Shown: positions 10,969-23,640, counted from the first letter of the stretch. The stretch: 64,000 nucleotides of DNA from Adineta vaga (GCA_021613535.1 CP075494.1:3782001-3846000), one strand, 5' to 3'. Translations and numbers: made by a program. The notes: generated by a model not told the origin, from the letters alone.

Positions 10969-11190
10969 AGTGAGGGTGTATATTTATTAACTGTTTCCTC
11001 ACCCACACCCTCTCGAATATAAAGATTCGGGTGGGTGTGGGTGTGGGTGGGTGTGATGGTGTGGGTAACATATTAACATATGAGTCTCACTCACGCCTAC
11101 AGCCACACCCTTAATTATAATTTTAGTAAGTTGAGGGTGTAGGTGTAGGTGTAGGTGAATACAAAAGATCCTCACATACACCAACACTTT
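10969..11190 (+). repeat. Cluster of telomere-like tracts
   Basis: The longest TGTGGG-like run of the window is at 11029-11066 (GTGGGTGTGGGTGTGGGTGG and on). It is flanked by a C-rich arm at 11000-11013 and by further degenerate tracts at 11095-11112 and 11130-11157. Several arms face each other, so the stretch can fold into hairpins. Nothing else is seen between 10869 and 11486 apart from the tract at 11354. Confidence 0.8.
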
Positions 11191-11353
11191 AGACCAACTG
11201 ATGAAACTGAGATTCAGCCGCAGTATGTCCTGGTGTATCTATTATGAGTTTAATTTGAACTTTTGAATTTTAAATTAGATTTTTAGAATTGCATTAGGAT
11301 CTAAGCCATCTAATGAGACCCTTAAGCAAGGTCGTAACTCGTCATGGCAGCTT

Positions 11354-11379
11354 AACTCACCCACCATCACCCTCAAGAA
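11354..11379 (+). repeat. Telomere-like C-rich tract
   Basis: CTCACCCACCATCACCCTCA followed by AGAAC; single arm of the foldback family with its typical CACCCTCAAG end. Confidence 0.6.
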
Positions 11380-11486
11380 CGGTTTAAGTTCATATTAATC
11401 AGAATAGGTAGAGAGTGCTATACGAGTGCACTGTAATATTTATATTTATTCTGATTTAGTGACTTAGCGAGACGTAGCGGCGCGCA

Positions 11487-11870
11487 TTACTTGTATTTGT
11501 ATGTGACAATTTTAGTTTTTTTCCCCTTGTGGATAATTCTGTCAATTGTTTCTTGTTCATTTTCTTGTATTTCCTTACTGAATTCTCGACATTTTGTGCG
11601 TATCTCATCTTTCTTATCTTCATAACACTTTTGACAGAGAGCAGTACCACCAAAAATACGTTTACCACATTGTGTTGGATCACCTTCTTTTGAATTGAAA
11701 TAACTTAAATTCCAACCCCAAGAATATTCCATCCAATGTGCGTCTCCATCGTGAAAATGAATAAAATAAAAGGATGGTGAGATCGAACAGCCAAATTGTT
11801 GATCAAAATATTGTTTTTGTCTGTCTAATCGTGTATAGTAAGTTTCTCCTTGATGATTATTATTTGCCAT
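11487..11870 (-). CDS. Small orphan protein with a Cys cluster
   Basis: 127 residues from the ATG at 11870 (the open frame continues upstream only to a TTG). The middle is aromatic-rich (Trp, Tyr, Phe); then a Cys group (C-G-K...C-Q-K-C), which could bind zinc, and a Lys/Glu-rich helical tail. Not recognised. The smooth composition and length suggest it is real. The neighbours on both sides are telomere-like tracts. Confidence 0.4.
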   Translation of the reverse strand: MANNNHQGETYYTRLDRQKQYFDQQFGCSISPSFYFIHFHDGDAHWMEYSWGWNLSYFNSKEGDPTQCGKRIFGGTALCQKCYEDKKDEIRTKCREFSKEIQENEQETIDRIIHKGKKTKIVTYKYK

Positions 11871-12138
11871 TCGAGAAATATGTAACAAATTTCAAAGCAA
11901 CAAATGACACGTTGCAGAAAATAAAACTGCCAGATATTTATTAACACAGAGAGAAATTACTTGGGTGAAAACCCAAAACAAATGACGAAAGAAAGGGAAG
12001 AAACCGCTGATATTCATTTCTATCCCTACGAAAAAAGATAAGAACTGAAAATATAGATTACTCTTCGTCGCGTTTCTTTGTAAGAATCTGCTTCCTTTGA
12101 AAACAAAGAAACAACTGAGATAAATACAAAAATACAAG

Positions 12139-12320
12139 AGGGTGAGGGTGAGTTTATCATAGAAAGAGATTCAAAGCAATTTCATAGAGTGTGTGTGAGG
12201 GTGAGGGAGGGTAGGTGAGTCTTATTATGCGAAATAATTCCTACGATCCAGATTTCCGTCCTTTTCATATTGGTGAGGTGGTGAGTGTGAATATATCTTC
12301 TTCACCCACACCCTCAAGAG
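12139..12320 (+). repeat. Telomere-like tracts including one foldback
   Basis: G-rich runs at 12139-12155 and 12189-12218, then a foldback at 12271-12320: G-arm GGTGAGGTGGTGAGTGTGA, loop ATATATCTTCTTC, C-arm ACCCACACCCTCAAGAG. The loop and C-arm match the copy at 20739-20789 almost exactly. Confidence 0.75.
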
Positions 12321-12960
12321 GTGGATTAATTAAGCTTTTATCATTGTTCGACAAAGCCATTAATCAAAATTGTGTTACGTATCAATACCAAAATAATTTC
12401 ATAGGATAATCTAAAGATTGAGGATGATAGTGAGAGTGTACGGGTTAATAATTTATATTCCAGCTCGTATTTACTCCTTGGTTTGTCAATCATCAATTTA
12501 TAATTGTGAAATATAAAAATCACCTCAACGGGAATTCACTTTGACGCATGTCAAATTAGATTTGTTACATGATACGTGTATACCTATACCTTTTTTTTCG
12601 TTCTTTACAGTCAACATTAATATCAGTTGACTCATCGATCATTATAATACAACGGAACATAGCGTAATTTCACAACATGAATAGAAATACAAAATAAATG
12701 CAGGCAGACAAATGAAAGGAAGAGACGAGCCGCGGCTCTGAGTCGAAACACAACTCACTGCTAATGAGCCTGAAGCATAAGCATCGGTCTTTCGGGACCA
12801 AGACTCAGGACCAAATTGATACTCGTCACACAATTATTTTTTTGTTCAAATTAAATTTTTCGCACGTTTACCGAACTTGATTCACTTTATTTTTATAGAA
12901 AATTTCTTCACAACCACCACGCAATAGGATAATAATACTGGCTACTGTGAAAAAACATAC
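12321..12960. other. No gene recognised
   Basis: Short open frames only; none resembles a known protein. It lies 3' of the F-box/LRR pseudogene. Confidence 0.4.
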
Positions 12961-14294
12961 TTATATCCCAATTATTTCAAGATTTTCTCGTGTCGTTTTC
13001 AATGCCCGTAAAGAATGTCGACCTGTCGTTCCAAATTGATTGTGACTCATGTCGAGTTTCGTGAGTGTCTATAGAAAATACAAAACTTAAGTTTGAAAGG
13101 AATGAAGATATGGATTAGATCTTACCGAATTGTTTTGTAAAGCTTCACTAAGATATCCTGCACCTTTGTCTCCAATTTTATTGACAGAGAGACAGAGTTG
13201 TTCAAGTTTCTAGAGAAAATTTAAAATGCCAATTTCAAAAATATTATATTTATTACTGTGCTGTATTGTAAAGTTTGACTTAGGTACTGTGCGCCTTCAT
13301 CTTTAATTAAGATATACGAGAGAAAAAGTACTTTGAGTGTCTAGTGAAAAATTCAAAAGTCGAGTTTAATAGAAACAAAATCGTGGACTGAACCTTACTC
13401 TGTTGTTTCATAATATTTCACTAAGATGTTTTGCACCTTTATCTTCAATTGGATTGCCTGTGAGGTAGAGATTTTGGAGTGACTAGAGAAAAATATCGAA
13501 ATTTAGTTCAAAACAAATAGATTGACTTTTTTACTGTATTGTTTTTAAGTCCTTCATTAAGATAATATGCACCTTCAGGTCCAATGTGATTACCTTTGAG
13601 ATTAAGTTCTACGAGTGTCTAGAAAAAAATACAAAAGTTTTGTTTGAAGAGAATAAAGAATGTAGATTGAATCTTTACTTTGTTGCTATGTAATGCTTCA
13701 GCAAGGAGTCGCACACCTTCACTTTTAATGTAACTACTACAACGTTGAGTTGTGTGAGTGTCTGTTTTTAGGAAATACAAAAGTTATGATAGAGCAAACT
13801 AAATTGATAGATTGAATATTACTTTGTTAGTTTTTAATACTTGACTGAGTTGATATACGTCTTGATTTCCAATTTTTTCACGATAGACAGTAGGTGTACT
13901 GAATATCTATAGAATATGAGAAATTGAGTTTGAAAAAAAAAACAAAGAAATGAATAATATTGTTACTGTATTGCTTTATAGAGCTCTAGTTCTCATTCCA
14001 TCTTGAAAATCAAGTTTTGTGATTGTCTAGAAGAAATAAAGATTTTCGTTTGGTCTTAGAATGTTTCTTCATATGCTTTCACATAATTTTCAGACATTTA
14101 AAATTCAAATATATCTTTCAGTATTGCCATATGATTAATTCAACTCTGATTACCTTATATCGGTTCCATGAACTAATAACATCGTTAAGACGTTGACATA
14201 CATCGTGCATTGACAGGAATAATGTATAGTCATCCAAATGATCCAATATACAGTAAATTATTTCTACTGGTACAGTATGAAGAGAAATAGTCAT
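12961..14294 (-). pseudogene. Decayed F-box/leucine-rich-repeat gene
   Basis: The ATG at 14294 opens an F-box-like exon ('VPVEIIYCILDHLDDYTLFL'). It is followed by eight further short exons, most exactly 84 bp, phase 0, bounded by GTAAxx and CTAG, each encoding one 28-residue RNI-type leucine-rich repeat (for example 'LCLSVNKIGDKGAGYLSEAL'). The last exon ends at TAA 12961-12963. Damage: an in-frame TGA in the repeat exon at about 13397-13480; an 83-bp instead of 84-bp exon (frameshift) at about 13677-13759; a shortened exon with a stop near 13980. F-box proteins recruit substrates to SCF ubiquitin ligases through such repeats; this copy cannot make a full protein. Confidence 0.8.
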
Positions 14295-14930
14295 TTTGTT
14301 TTTATTTTCTGAAAGAAAAGTTTATACAACATTTATAACATATGGGCTCAAAGAATTAGATTTTGTAATAAAATAATTTTCTTATTCTAAAGCAAATGAT
14401 ATATAGAAACAATAAAACACATTGAATATGCGCCTTTGATTTTTCTTATATCGGAGAAAGTATACAAAGTAAAGATAAAACTGTGTAGTGCAGCGCGATG
14501 AAAAAAAACGTGTATAAAAGGTATTCCTTTATACTCAATCTATTGCACAATACGAATGCAATATCATGATTCGTTGATTCACCTAAATAAGCAGTATTGG
14601 GAAAAAACCCAAGTAACTTAATTGGATGACACAGAGCTACTTCCTATACACACAATAACAACTGCAAAACATATCAGTATTATAATTCACATATATATTT
14701 ATGGCACGTTGAAAAGCGAACTTGAAAATCTATTTTAATTCAGTCTCATCTATCAGAAATTGATTTTTCTTTCGGGTTTTTCTTCTACAAATATATCATT
14801 TGAGGATTCTACATTATAATAAAAACAATAAAATAGATAATAATATGATGTCGAAAATTGTTTATATTCATTTACATTGAATGAGAAAACTAATGAATGG
14901 CAATTATTACCATATTGTATTCGCACTGAT

Positions 14931-14990
14931 AGGGTGGGTGTGGGTGTGGATAGCGGTAAGAAGACAAGCCACTCACACACCCACACCCTC
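14931..14990 (+). repeat. Telomere-like foldback
   Basis: G-arm AGGGTGGGTGTGGGTGTGG, 19-base loop, then C-arm CACTCACACACCCACACCCT. The arms pair almost fully. It stands alone in an intergenic region. Confidence 0.8.
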
Positions 14991-15969
14991 GATATCAGAA
15001 GAACAAAGAATTAGTGATTAAAGAAATCTGGAGACGGGAGTACAGATATAGAGATCTAGGATTGTGCAAAGAGAACATAGACAACAAACAGAAGCAAATG
15101 TATAAGACCTAGACAAAATGCGCTAACGTATTTGAAAAATCTGGAAATACACATAGTATAGTCAAGTACATGTGCCAATATTATGAAAACTGTTTTATCT
15201 ATAATTTTTTACCATGGGAAATTCCCGGGACACATCCAGGTATGTTCCCTTGTAAGAAGTAATAGACGTATTTTTTGAAAACTGTTTCTAATTAACATTC
15301 TTTTATTCATCATTTCAATAATACGTAAACAAAACAAACGAAAAGATACCTGATTTCGCAAATTTTCATTTTAAAAGAGAAAGATATGCTTATTTAATAA
15401 TCAATACAGGGAACACAAATATATTCTTTATTTCGATTTGATTTGTTTGCATTTTTTCCTCTTCTATGAAAGAAATGATTCTAGGATCGATACATATTCT
15501 AAACGAAAAAGAGTGACCAGAGAGTTTTAAGTTAGTTTTTCAAAAGGGTTGAACAAAAAGTAATCAAGGCTAATCATAATGTGATACTCTTGTGTTTTAA
15601 ATCAGATTGTCTTAGATTCATAGTGAATTCATGTTTTCTATTGCGTTGAAAATGAGTTACAGTTGCAGGACAGCCATTAGAACATAGACAAACACATCAA
15701 TATCGATCTAGTCTAAAAAGTAATTTGGTGATGCATAACAAATTTCTTTCATGCTGACACTGTCAATTTAACAGAAAAACACGCAATCACAGGTGAAAAA
15801 CGTATTGGAATTGAAAAGTATCTGTGCACATAAGTAAAATGAAGTTGTTTTTTTCTTTTTTATTACAGTATACATAGCTGAGGAGATCGTCCATATTGTC
15901 GAAGATTTACTGATTCTCTTATTTTATATTTTCAATAAAAGTTGACCCACAGATTTCATCAAGACATTC
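14991..15969. other. No gene recognised
   Basis: AT-rich intergenic DNA upstream of the FG-GAP gene; no open frame worth calling and no repeat structure noticed. Confidence 0.4.
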
Positions 15970-18900
15970 ATGAATTTTCAACTTCAAACAATCGAACAGT
16001 CTTCAACTGCTGAAAGGAATATCATTTCAAATGCAAAAGACAAACTAATAAAAGCACAGTTTGTATTTTGATTAGTATTTCTTCAATTTCATTTACTATA
16101 CTAGTATTCACCGGAAGAAAATTGGCTCCAAGACGCTTCTTGTATTATTTACCATATTCACATGCATTGCAATGATTATTGGAATCGTAGTTGTTTATTA
16201 TACTGTACCAATACAAAGTGAGTTATTGACAAATTCATAAACAAACTTTTGTTTATTTATTCAAGATCACATTTGTCAAATGACATATCGACAAACAATT
16301 AAAAGTTTAATTGTTTATAGTTCACATCCAAGATCTATTGATATTGGTGATCTTAATTATGATAATCAAATGGATATTGTTGTTGCTAATACTGGTACAA
16401 ATACTATTGGAATTTTTCTTTCGATCCACGATGAAATTTTTCAAAATCAGGAAATATATTCAACTGGATCAACATCTCAACCATATTCACTTGTTCTCAA
16501 TCATTTTAATAACGATCATTATTTAGATATTGCTGTAGCAAATTATGGAACGAATAACATTGGTCTTTTCTTTGGTCAAGGTAATGGAACATTTCAAGAT
16601 CAAATAATAATCTCAACAAATTCTTTTCGTCCTTGGTTTATTGATTCTGAGGATTTTAATCATGATAATCATTCTGATTTAGCTCTTGTATTCTATGGAA
16701 CGGATAATATAGGTATTTTGTTTGGTAGAAATGATGGATCATTCGATAAATTAGTTATCTATTCAACTGGTTATGATTCTCTTCCATATTCATTAGCAAT
16801 TCAAGATCTAAATAATGATCAATACATTGATATTGTCGTTACTAATTATGGCACCAATAATATTGTAATCTTTTTTAATAATGGATATGGAACATTTCAA
16901 AATCCAATTGTTTATTCAACGAATCATAATTCTTATCCATCATCTGTTGTTATTGGAGATTTAAATAATGATCAATATTTTGATATTATTGTAACAAATT
17001 CTAATCATGGAAATATTGGAATATTTATTAATTATAGAAATGGAACATTTACAAAACAAATAACATATGAAATATCAATCAAATCTTCTCCACAGTATGT
17101 TAATGTTGGTTATTTTGATAAAGATAATTATTTAGATGTTGTTATTGTTGACTCCATCAATAGTCAAATTCATATTTTACCTGGAAATGGAGATGGAAAT
17201 TTCTCCGCATTAACAACTTATGATTCAATTAGTGGATCAAATCCATTATTTGTTGGTGTTCATGATTTTAATCATGATAATCAATCTGATCTTGTTGTTG
17301 TTAATTCTGGTACAAATAATATCATGATATTAAAGGAATATTACAGTCAACCATCATCTAGACAAAGGACGTATTTAGTTGGACCTAATTCATATCCAAC
17401 TGCTGTTGTTGTTTATGATTTTAATGGTGATGGTGAGTTAGATATCGTTGTGAATGGTTTTCGTCAATATATTATTATTTATAATGGTATTGGTAATGGA
17501 GAATTCGTTCGAGGAAATTCATATTCAACTGGAGAAAATTCTGCCCCACAGTATATTTGTATTGGTGATTTGAATAATGATCATCGAATGGATATTATTG
17601 TAACAAATATAGGCACTGATAACATCGGTGTTTTTCTTGGAAAAGATAATGGAACTTTTGAATCGATGATTGGTTATTCAACTGGTATTGGATCACAGCC
17701 ATTGTTTGCAGCTGTTGGTCATTTCAATAATGATACTTATTTAGATATAGTTTGTTCAAATTATGGTCTCAAAACAATAACTATTTGGTTTGGATTGGGT
17801 GATGGATCTTTCACTAATATAACAACATATTCTACTGGCAATATTACTATTCCATCAGGGATTACCATTGGGGATATAAATAATGACAATCATTCCGATC
17901 TTATCTTTGCGAATGAAATATCTGATATGCCAGGTGTTTTCTTGGGTCATGGTAATGGAAGTTTCACATTAGTAACAACATTTTCGATTAAGACTTCTGA
18001 CACTAGTTTTATGATTGTTCTTGCTGATTTTAATGGAGATAAGTATTTAGATTGTGCCATTTCATACATCAGTTCAGCAATTATCGGCGTTTCTTTCGGT
18101 AACGGAGATGGTACATTCAAGAGTAGAGTCGTTTATTCAACTGCAGATATTGGTCAACCATATCGTTTAACTGTAATCGATTTTAATAATGATAATTACA
18201 TTGATATTGCTGCGACAATTTTGAGTTCTAGTGAAGTGGCGATTTATTTCAATGATGGTCGTGGTAATTTTGAACTTGCAAGATTATATTCAACGAAATA
18301 TGGTTCAAGTCTATATGGTCTTGCCATTGTTGATCTTGATCATGATAATCAATTGGAAATTATTGCAACTTATCTGAGTACTGGTTACATTGGAATATTA
18401 ACTCAATATAATGCTGCAAAATTCTCTAATCAATCAACATATTCAACAGGATCTGCTCCACATCCATATTCATTAGCGACAGGTGATTTTAATCTTGATA
18501 ATCAAACAGATGTTGTTCTTGCCAATTCTGCAACTGATAATTTAAGTCTTCGTTTTGGTTCGAATAATGGTACATTTACAAATGAAATCATCTATGAAAT
18601 CGGAAGTGATTCTTATCCACAATATGTGATTACAAATGATGTTAATAAAGATAATTATTTAGATCTTATTGTTGTTAATTCAAAAAGTAATACAATGAGT
18701 TTAATTTATGGTTATGGAAATGGTTCATTTGCTAATCAACTAATTTATTCAACTGGAGATGATTCACATCCTTATTCAATTGTTATGAATGATGTAAATA
18801 ATGATCAAAGAAATGATTTAATTATTGCTAATGAAGGAAAAGATAATATTGGAATATTTCTTGGATTTGACTATACAACTTTTATGAATGTAAATACTTA

Positions 18901-20557
18901 TTTGATTGAAAATCATACAACACCATATAGTGTTGTTGTTAATAATTTTAATAATGATAATGAACTTGATATTGCTGTTGTTTTTTATGAAACTTCTAAT
19001 TTAATCATTCTTCTTGGACAAGGTAATGGAAGTTTTGTTATTTCAATGTCCTATTCTATAGGAGATGACTCATATCCATATATAATAATTGCAAATGATG
19101 TGAACAACGATAAACAATTAGATCTTATTGTTGTTAATGAAGGTCTAAGTAGTGTTGGCATTTTTCTTGGATTTGGGAACGGAACATTTGCTCCTATGAT
19201 AACATCTTCAACTGGAGAACATTCCGGTCCTGTCTGTGCTGCTGTTGATGATGTTAACAATGACAATGTATCAGATATTGTCTCAGCAAATTATGGTACT
19301 AACACCATAAGTATTCTGATAGGATTAGGTAATGGAAGTTTTATTCTTATGAATACATATTCAACTGGAGATTCTACGGGTCCACGAGCAATTGCTATCA
19401 ATGATTTAAATAATGATGGCTATGTCGACATCGTCGTAGTTAATTATATTATTAGTAATATCATCATTTTTCTTGGTTATGGAAATGGAAATTTTGTAAA
19501 TCAAGTGACTTATGATGTTTGTTACCAATGTGTGCCAATGTGGGTAACAATAAATGATTTTAACAAAGATAATCACTTTGATATTGCTGTAGCTACATAT
19601 AATAACGAATATATAAGTATTTTTCTTGGTTATGGGAATAGTAGTTTTGCTAACGTTGTTCATTATTCGACGGGTGATGGTTCTGGTCCAATATGTCATA
19701 GTGTTGGTGATTTTAATAATGATAATATCTTAGATATTGCTGTCGCAAATACTGGCCTTGATAATATAGTTGTTTTATTTGGATTTGGAGATGGAACATT
19801 TCTATTAGGACGTGCTTATTCAACTGGAAAAGGATCAATTCCACAAGCAGTTAGTCTTGGTGATTTTAATCATGACAAACAATTCGATATTGTTGTTGTT
19901 AATTCACAATCAAATGATATTCAAATCTTTCTTGCTAATGGTCGTGAACCTTTTGCAGGCATAAAGAAATTCGATACTGGTGATGGATCAAAACCTTATT
20001 CAATTGCTGTGAATGACTTGAATCATGATGAATGGATGGATATTGTTGTAGCTAATTATGGAACAGATAATATTGGTATTTTACTTGGATCTGGTAATGG
20101 AAATTTCCATAATATAATAACATATTCAACGGGTATCAATTCTGGAACATATTGTGTGGCCATAGCTGACTTTAATAAAGATAATCAATCTGATATTGTT
20201 GTTACAAATTCAGAAAGTAATACAATTAGTATTTTTCTTGGTTTTGGAAATGGAACATTTGTTCTCACATCAATTTATTCAACTGGAGATCGTTCAAATC
20301 CATATACAATTGTTATCAATGATATGAATAACGATGAACAATTTGATCTTATTATTACAAATTCTGGTACAAGTAATATTTTGATTTTACATGGATATGG
20401 AAATGGAACATTTGGAAATGAAATATCCTATCCATTGGGATATGAATATCTTCCTTATTCAGTTGCTGTTAATGATTTAAATAAAGATGGATGGATGGAT
20501 ATCGTTATTGCATGTTATCAAACAAATCATTTTGAAACATTGGTTAAAATGTGTTAA
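15970..20557 (+). CDS. Type II membrane protein with 28 FG-GAP/VCBS repeats
   Basis: Exons 15970-16058, 16105-16217 and 16266-20557; the two introns (46 and 48 bp) give a continuous frame of about 1497 residues. The short cytoplasmic N-terminus ends in Arg/Lys-rich residues, then one transmembrane helix at about 40-63. The rest is 28 repeats of about 50 residues, each with a Ca-binding loop of the D-x-N-x-D type ('DLNNDQYIDIVVTNYGTNNI') and an 'LGxGNGTF' turn, the integrin-alpha-like beta-propeller blade. Twenty-eight blades would make four seven-bladed propellers. Function is probably extracellular binding or adhesion (inference). The repeats are divergent, so the array is old. The large exon alone would begin with an internal ATG (16280), which lacks the anchor. 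Confidence 0.88.
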
Positions 20558-20738
20558 TTTTATTGTATAGTTTTCTTTCTTGCTTTTACATATATATTTT
20601 ACAGAGAGCAAAAACATAACATAGTAGATTTTCCTTTTCTTTATTCCCATCGTTCTGATGAGATGCGCCATCTCACCGAAACATTTATTTCTACTGTTCT
20701 GATAACATTATTAACTGAGCAAATATATATAAAGATAA

Positions 20739-20789
20739 GGGGTGGGTGTGAGTATATCTTCTTCACACCCATACCCACACCCTCAAGAT
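20739..20789 (+). repeat. Telomere-like foldback, best-preserved copy
   Basis: G-arm GGGGTGGGTGTGA, loop GTATATCTTCTTC, C-arm ACACCCATACCCACACCCTC, then AAGAT. It shares loop and end with the copy at 12271. It lies between two genes that point towards each other. Confidence 0.85.
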
Positions 20790-20909
20790 GTGAACATTCT
20801 GTCTTAATGAAAAAGTAAAAAAGAAAAATAATAAACACTTTCTAATATTCATTAGTTTATTACGAAAATGAATCAGAGAGAAAGTTTTGGTTAAAATAAA
20901 GCAAGAGAA

Positions 20910-21890
20910 TTAGTTTCGATAGTTTGGATAATTCGAATGATCTTGATCATAATCAAGTTCACGCATTGCTGCAGCAAATTCCAAAGTTCCCATTGATGTT
21001 TCATTAAAATTCTTTGCAATGTTCATACTTAGTTGAATTAATCTATCGTCAGGTATGATTAAATCAGATTTATTAAAAGCCATTGAACAAGCATGTGATT
21101 GCATTTCTGCTGCTGCACATAATGTATATGCATGATAATATGCAGCACCCACCGATGGTCCACATGTAATTAAACCATGATTACGTAAAATCATTACATC
21201 TTTATTTCCTAAATCACGTACAACACGTTCTTGTTCATCATTTGAAATGACAATTCCTTCATAATCATGATAAGCAACTTCTCCAGTAATATGTGTTGTT
21301 TGTGCCAGTTCAATAAGTCCATTCTTTGTTGCTGAAAGACCTGCGACAGCCCAATTATGATTATGATTAACACAACGAACATCGGGTCTTGCACGATGAA
21401 TACATGAATGAATAATAAGACCAGCTTTATTGATTCCAAATATATCACCAACAACACCTGGATGAATTGTATTTCCATCAAAATCAATTTTAACCAATGA
21501 TGATGCAGTAATTTCACGGTAATTTAAACCAAATGGATTAATTAATAAATAGCATTCACCATTGGGTCCTTCAACATTACATGTTATATGATTATAAATT
21601 GATTCTAACCAACCATTTTTTGCTGCCATACGATAAGCAGCAGCTAATTCAATTCGTGCTTTTTGTTCATCAATACTAAATTCATGAAGAATTGAACGAT
21701 TTAAACGTTCACGTAAATATTCTCGTGAGAATTTAGATGAACCAACAACATATGTTCGAGGATTGAAGGCATTTTCGAGATTTTCATTTGTCGCACGTGC
21801 TTGTGATATAGCTGTTTTCTTCTTTCCAGAATCATGTTCACCATTTGTGACTGACGTACCATTTAAAACGGCAGTTGGTTGTGAAGACAT
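20910..21890 (-). CDS. Class II aldolase/adducin-family protein
   Basis: 326 residues, single exon, ATG at 21890. After an about 70-residue Ser/Thr/Lys-rich lead comes a complete aldolase-II domain: 'RIELAAAYRMAAKNGW' at its start, the metal site 'NHNHNW', and the third ligand in 'LRNHGLITCG', with the final helix 'AAEMQSHA'. Bacterial members are zinc-dependent aldolases or dehydratases acting on phosphorylated sugars; animal adducins keep the fold but not the catalysis and bind spectrin-actin. All three His ligands are present here, so enzyme activity is possible. There is no adducin tail. The substrate is unknown. Confidence 0.88.
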   Translation of the reverse strand: MSSQPTAVLNGTSVTNGEHDSGKKKTAISQARATNENLENAFNPRTYVVGSSKFSREYLRERLNRSILHEFSIDEQKARIELAAAYRMAAKNGWLESIYNHITCNVEGPNGECYLLINPFGLNYREITASSLVKIDFDGNTIHPGVVGDIFGINKAGLIIHSCIHRARPDVRCVNHNHNWAVAGLSATKNGLIELAQTTHITGEVAYHDYEGIVISNDEQERVVRDLGNKDVMILRNHGLITCGPSVGAAYYHAYTLCAAAEMQSHACSMAFNKSDLIIPDDRLIQLSMNIAKNFNETSMGTLEFAAAMRELDYDQDHSNYPNYRN

Positions 21891-22599
21891 AACGAAAACT
21901 ATGTTAGCGTTTGTTTATACGTGACCTACAACACATACGAAAAAGAAACAACTGATTATTATTTGACCGAGTGCGCATGTAGAGAAAAAGAAACGAACGA
22001 ACGAACGAACAAGTATATCTTATCACTGACAATAACAAAAACAAATGATTCATATAGCTTTCCTTTCCTTTTCTTTTCTTTCTAATAAGAGAAATACTTT
22101 TTAGATTGTATAGATCATCACCAATCGAGAAATATGTTCGAAACTTCTCGATTTAGAACTTATATTTACCTGTTAATGTTAATTTTTTTTCTGTTATTTT
22201 CTTTCCCTGTAAAAATCATCAGTAAAAAAATGATTGTTTTATCTCATGTTAATGTAAATTGAATGTGAAACTTAACTTCCTCTTTTTAACGGAAAAGATT
22301 CATTTTTTATGAATCAGTTGAGAAATTAATGTTTCATGATTAAAGAATAGATAAAACAGAAAAAAAACATAGACACGTATTCATGTGGCAGTAATATGAC
22401 GTTTTAATCATCATAAAAATAATTCTCATAATAGGATTGTTAATTTTTCAAAACTACTGTTCTGCAATATATTAAAAACGAGTTTTTTTTCTAACTGTTA
22501 AAGAGACAGATTAAACTTGTCACTACGTATAAAAGATTGCTGTTTATAATATTTAATTTATTATAAAGACACAGTAGAAACTTCTGATTCATTCGAAAA
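21891..22599. other. Intergenic, microsatellite only
   Basis: A short (GAAC)n run lies at about 21991-22010. Otherwise AT-rich DNA between two divergently transcribed genes, so promoters of both should be here; none could be pinpointed. Confidence 0.4.
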
Positions 22600-23640
22600 A
22601 TGTCGACAAGTCTGAACTTGATCTCTCTTTCACAAGATATAACTAAATATTTATTTACTCCTATTCTTATATTTGGTGTCGTTGGAGGATGTTTCAATCT
22701 TTTAATTTTTCTTAGTTTACGAATTTTTCGAGAAAATTCTTGTGCATTCTATCTAACTATTGCATCATTAGCTAATATTGGTAGTTTATTGAGTGGTTTG
22801 CTGTGGCGACTTATGAATTTTGGCTACAATATTGATTGGACATCAACTTCGATATTTTATTGCAAATTTAGAGTATTCTGTGTTCAAGAATGCACACTTT
22901 TATCTTTCACATGTATCTGTCTAGCATCCATCGATCAATTTCTAGCAACAAGTACTCGTTTACGTTGGCAACAATGGTGTAATGCTAAATTAGCACATCG
23001 TCTTGTTTTATTTTTTACTTGTCTTTGGATTTTACATGGAATAATAGTCTTCCCATTCTATAATCATGTATTTTCTTCTGTTACAAATCAAATGGTTTGC
23101 GTAGTTACAAATGATATTCTAACAGAATACATTAACTTCGGTTATATAATCACTCTTCAAGGTATTTTACCTATATTCATAACGATCTTATTCGGATATT
23201 TAGCGTACCGTAATGTACAACAAATATCATATCGAACGATACCATTGGTTCGACGTGAATTAGACAAACAATTAACTAAAATTGTACTTGTACAAATTAT
23301 TTATAATTTATTTTCTGCAACACCATATATTATTATAGTACTACTACAACATAATAGTTCAATCACCATGGATCCAGTGAATGCTGCTAGATTACAATTC
23401 GCCAATACATTGTCTCTTAGTTTGTATTTCTTAACATTTGCTGTATGTATAAAAATGGAAATAAATAATAAGAAAATATTTAATTTTGTATTTTAGTGTC
23501 CTTTCTACATTCATGTTTGCATGTCCGAACGATTTCGTCGTCAGTTCATTTACGTCGTGTCAAAACTATTTTATTTCAAAAATCGACAACGGAAGATAGC
23601 TATTCAACCAATAGGTCTAGAAAAAGAAGATGTCTATTAG
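22600..23640 (+). CDS. Rhodopsin-type seven-transmembrane receptor
   Basis: Exons 22600-23442 and 23497-23640 (54-bp intron), 328 residues. Seven hydrophobic segments are visible. Helix 3 ends in 'CLASIDQFLATS', the position of the DRY motif in family A receptors, and the Cys before helix 3 and in loop 2 are present. The second exon supplies the end of helix 7 and the tail ('FYIHVCMSERFRRQ'), a pattern I associate with the large orphan receptor family of bdelloids. The ligand cannot be predicted. Without the splice the frame would end in an aberrant tail after helix 7. Confidence 0.85.

Noticed and set aside
10999-11187. His-rich open frame
   Set aside because: It is the telomere-like repeat read as protein.
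14753-14986. Minus-strand open frame upstream of the FG-GAP gene
   Set aside because: Its N-terminal part is encoded by the foldback at 14931-14990; no resemblance elsewhere.
21991-22010. (GAAC)n run, considered as a CRISPR-like or satellite array
   Set aside because: Too short, no spacers.
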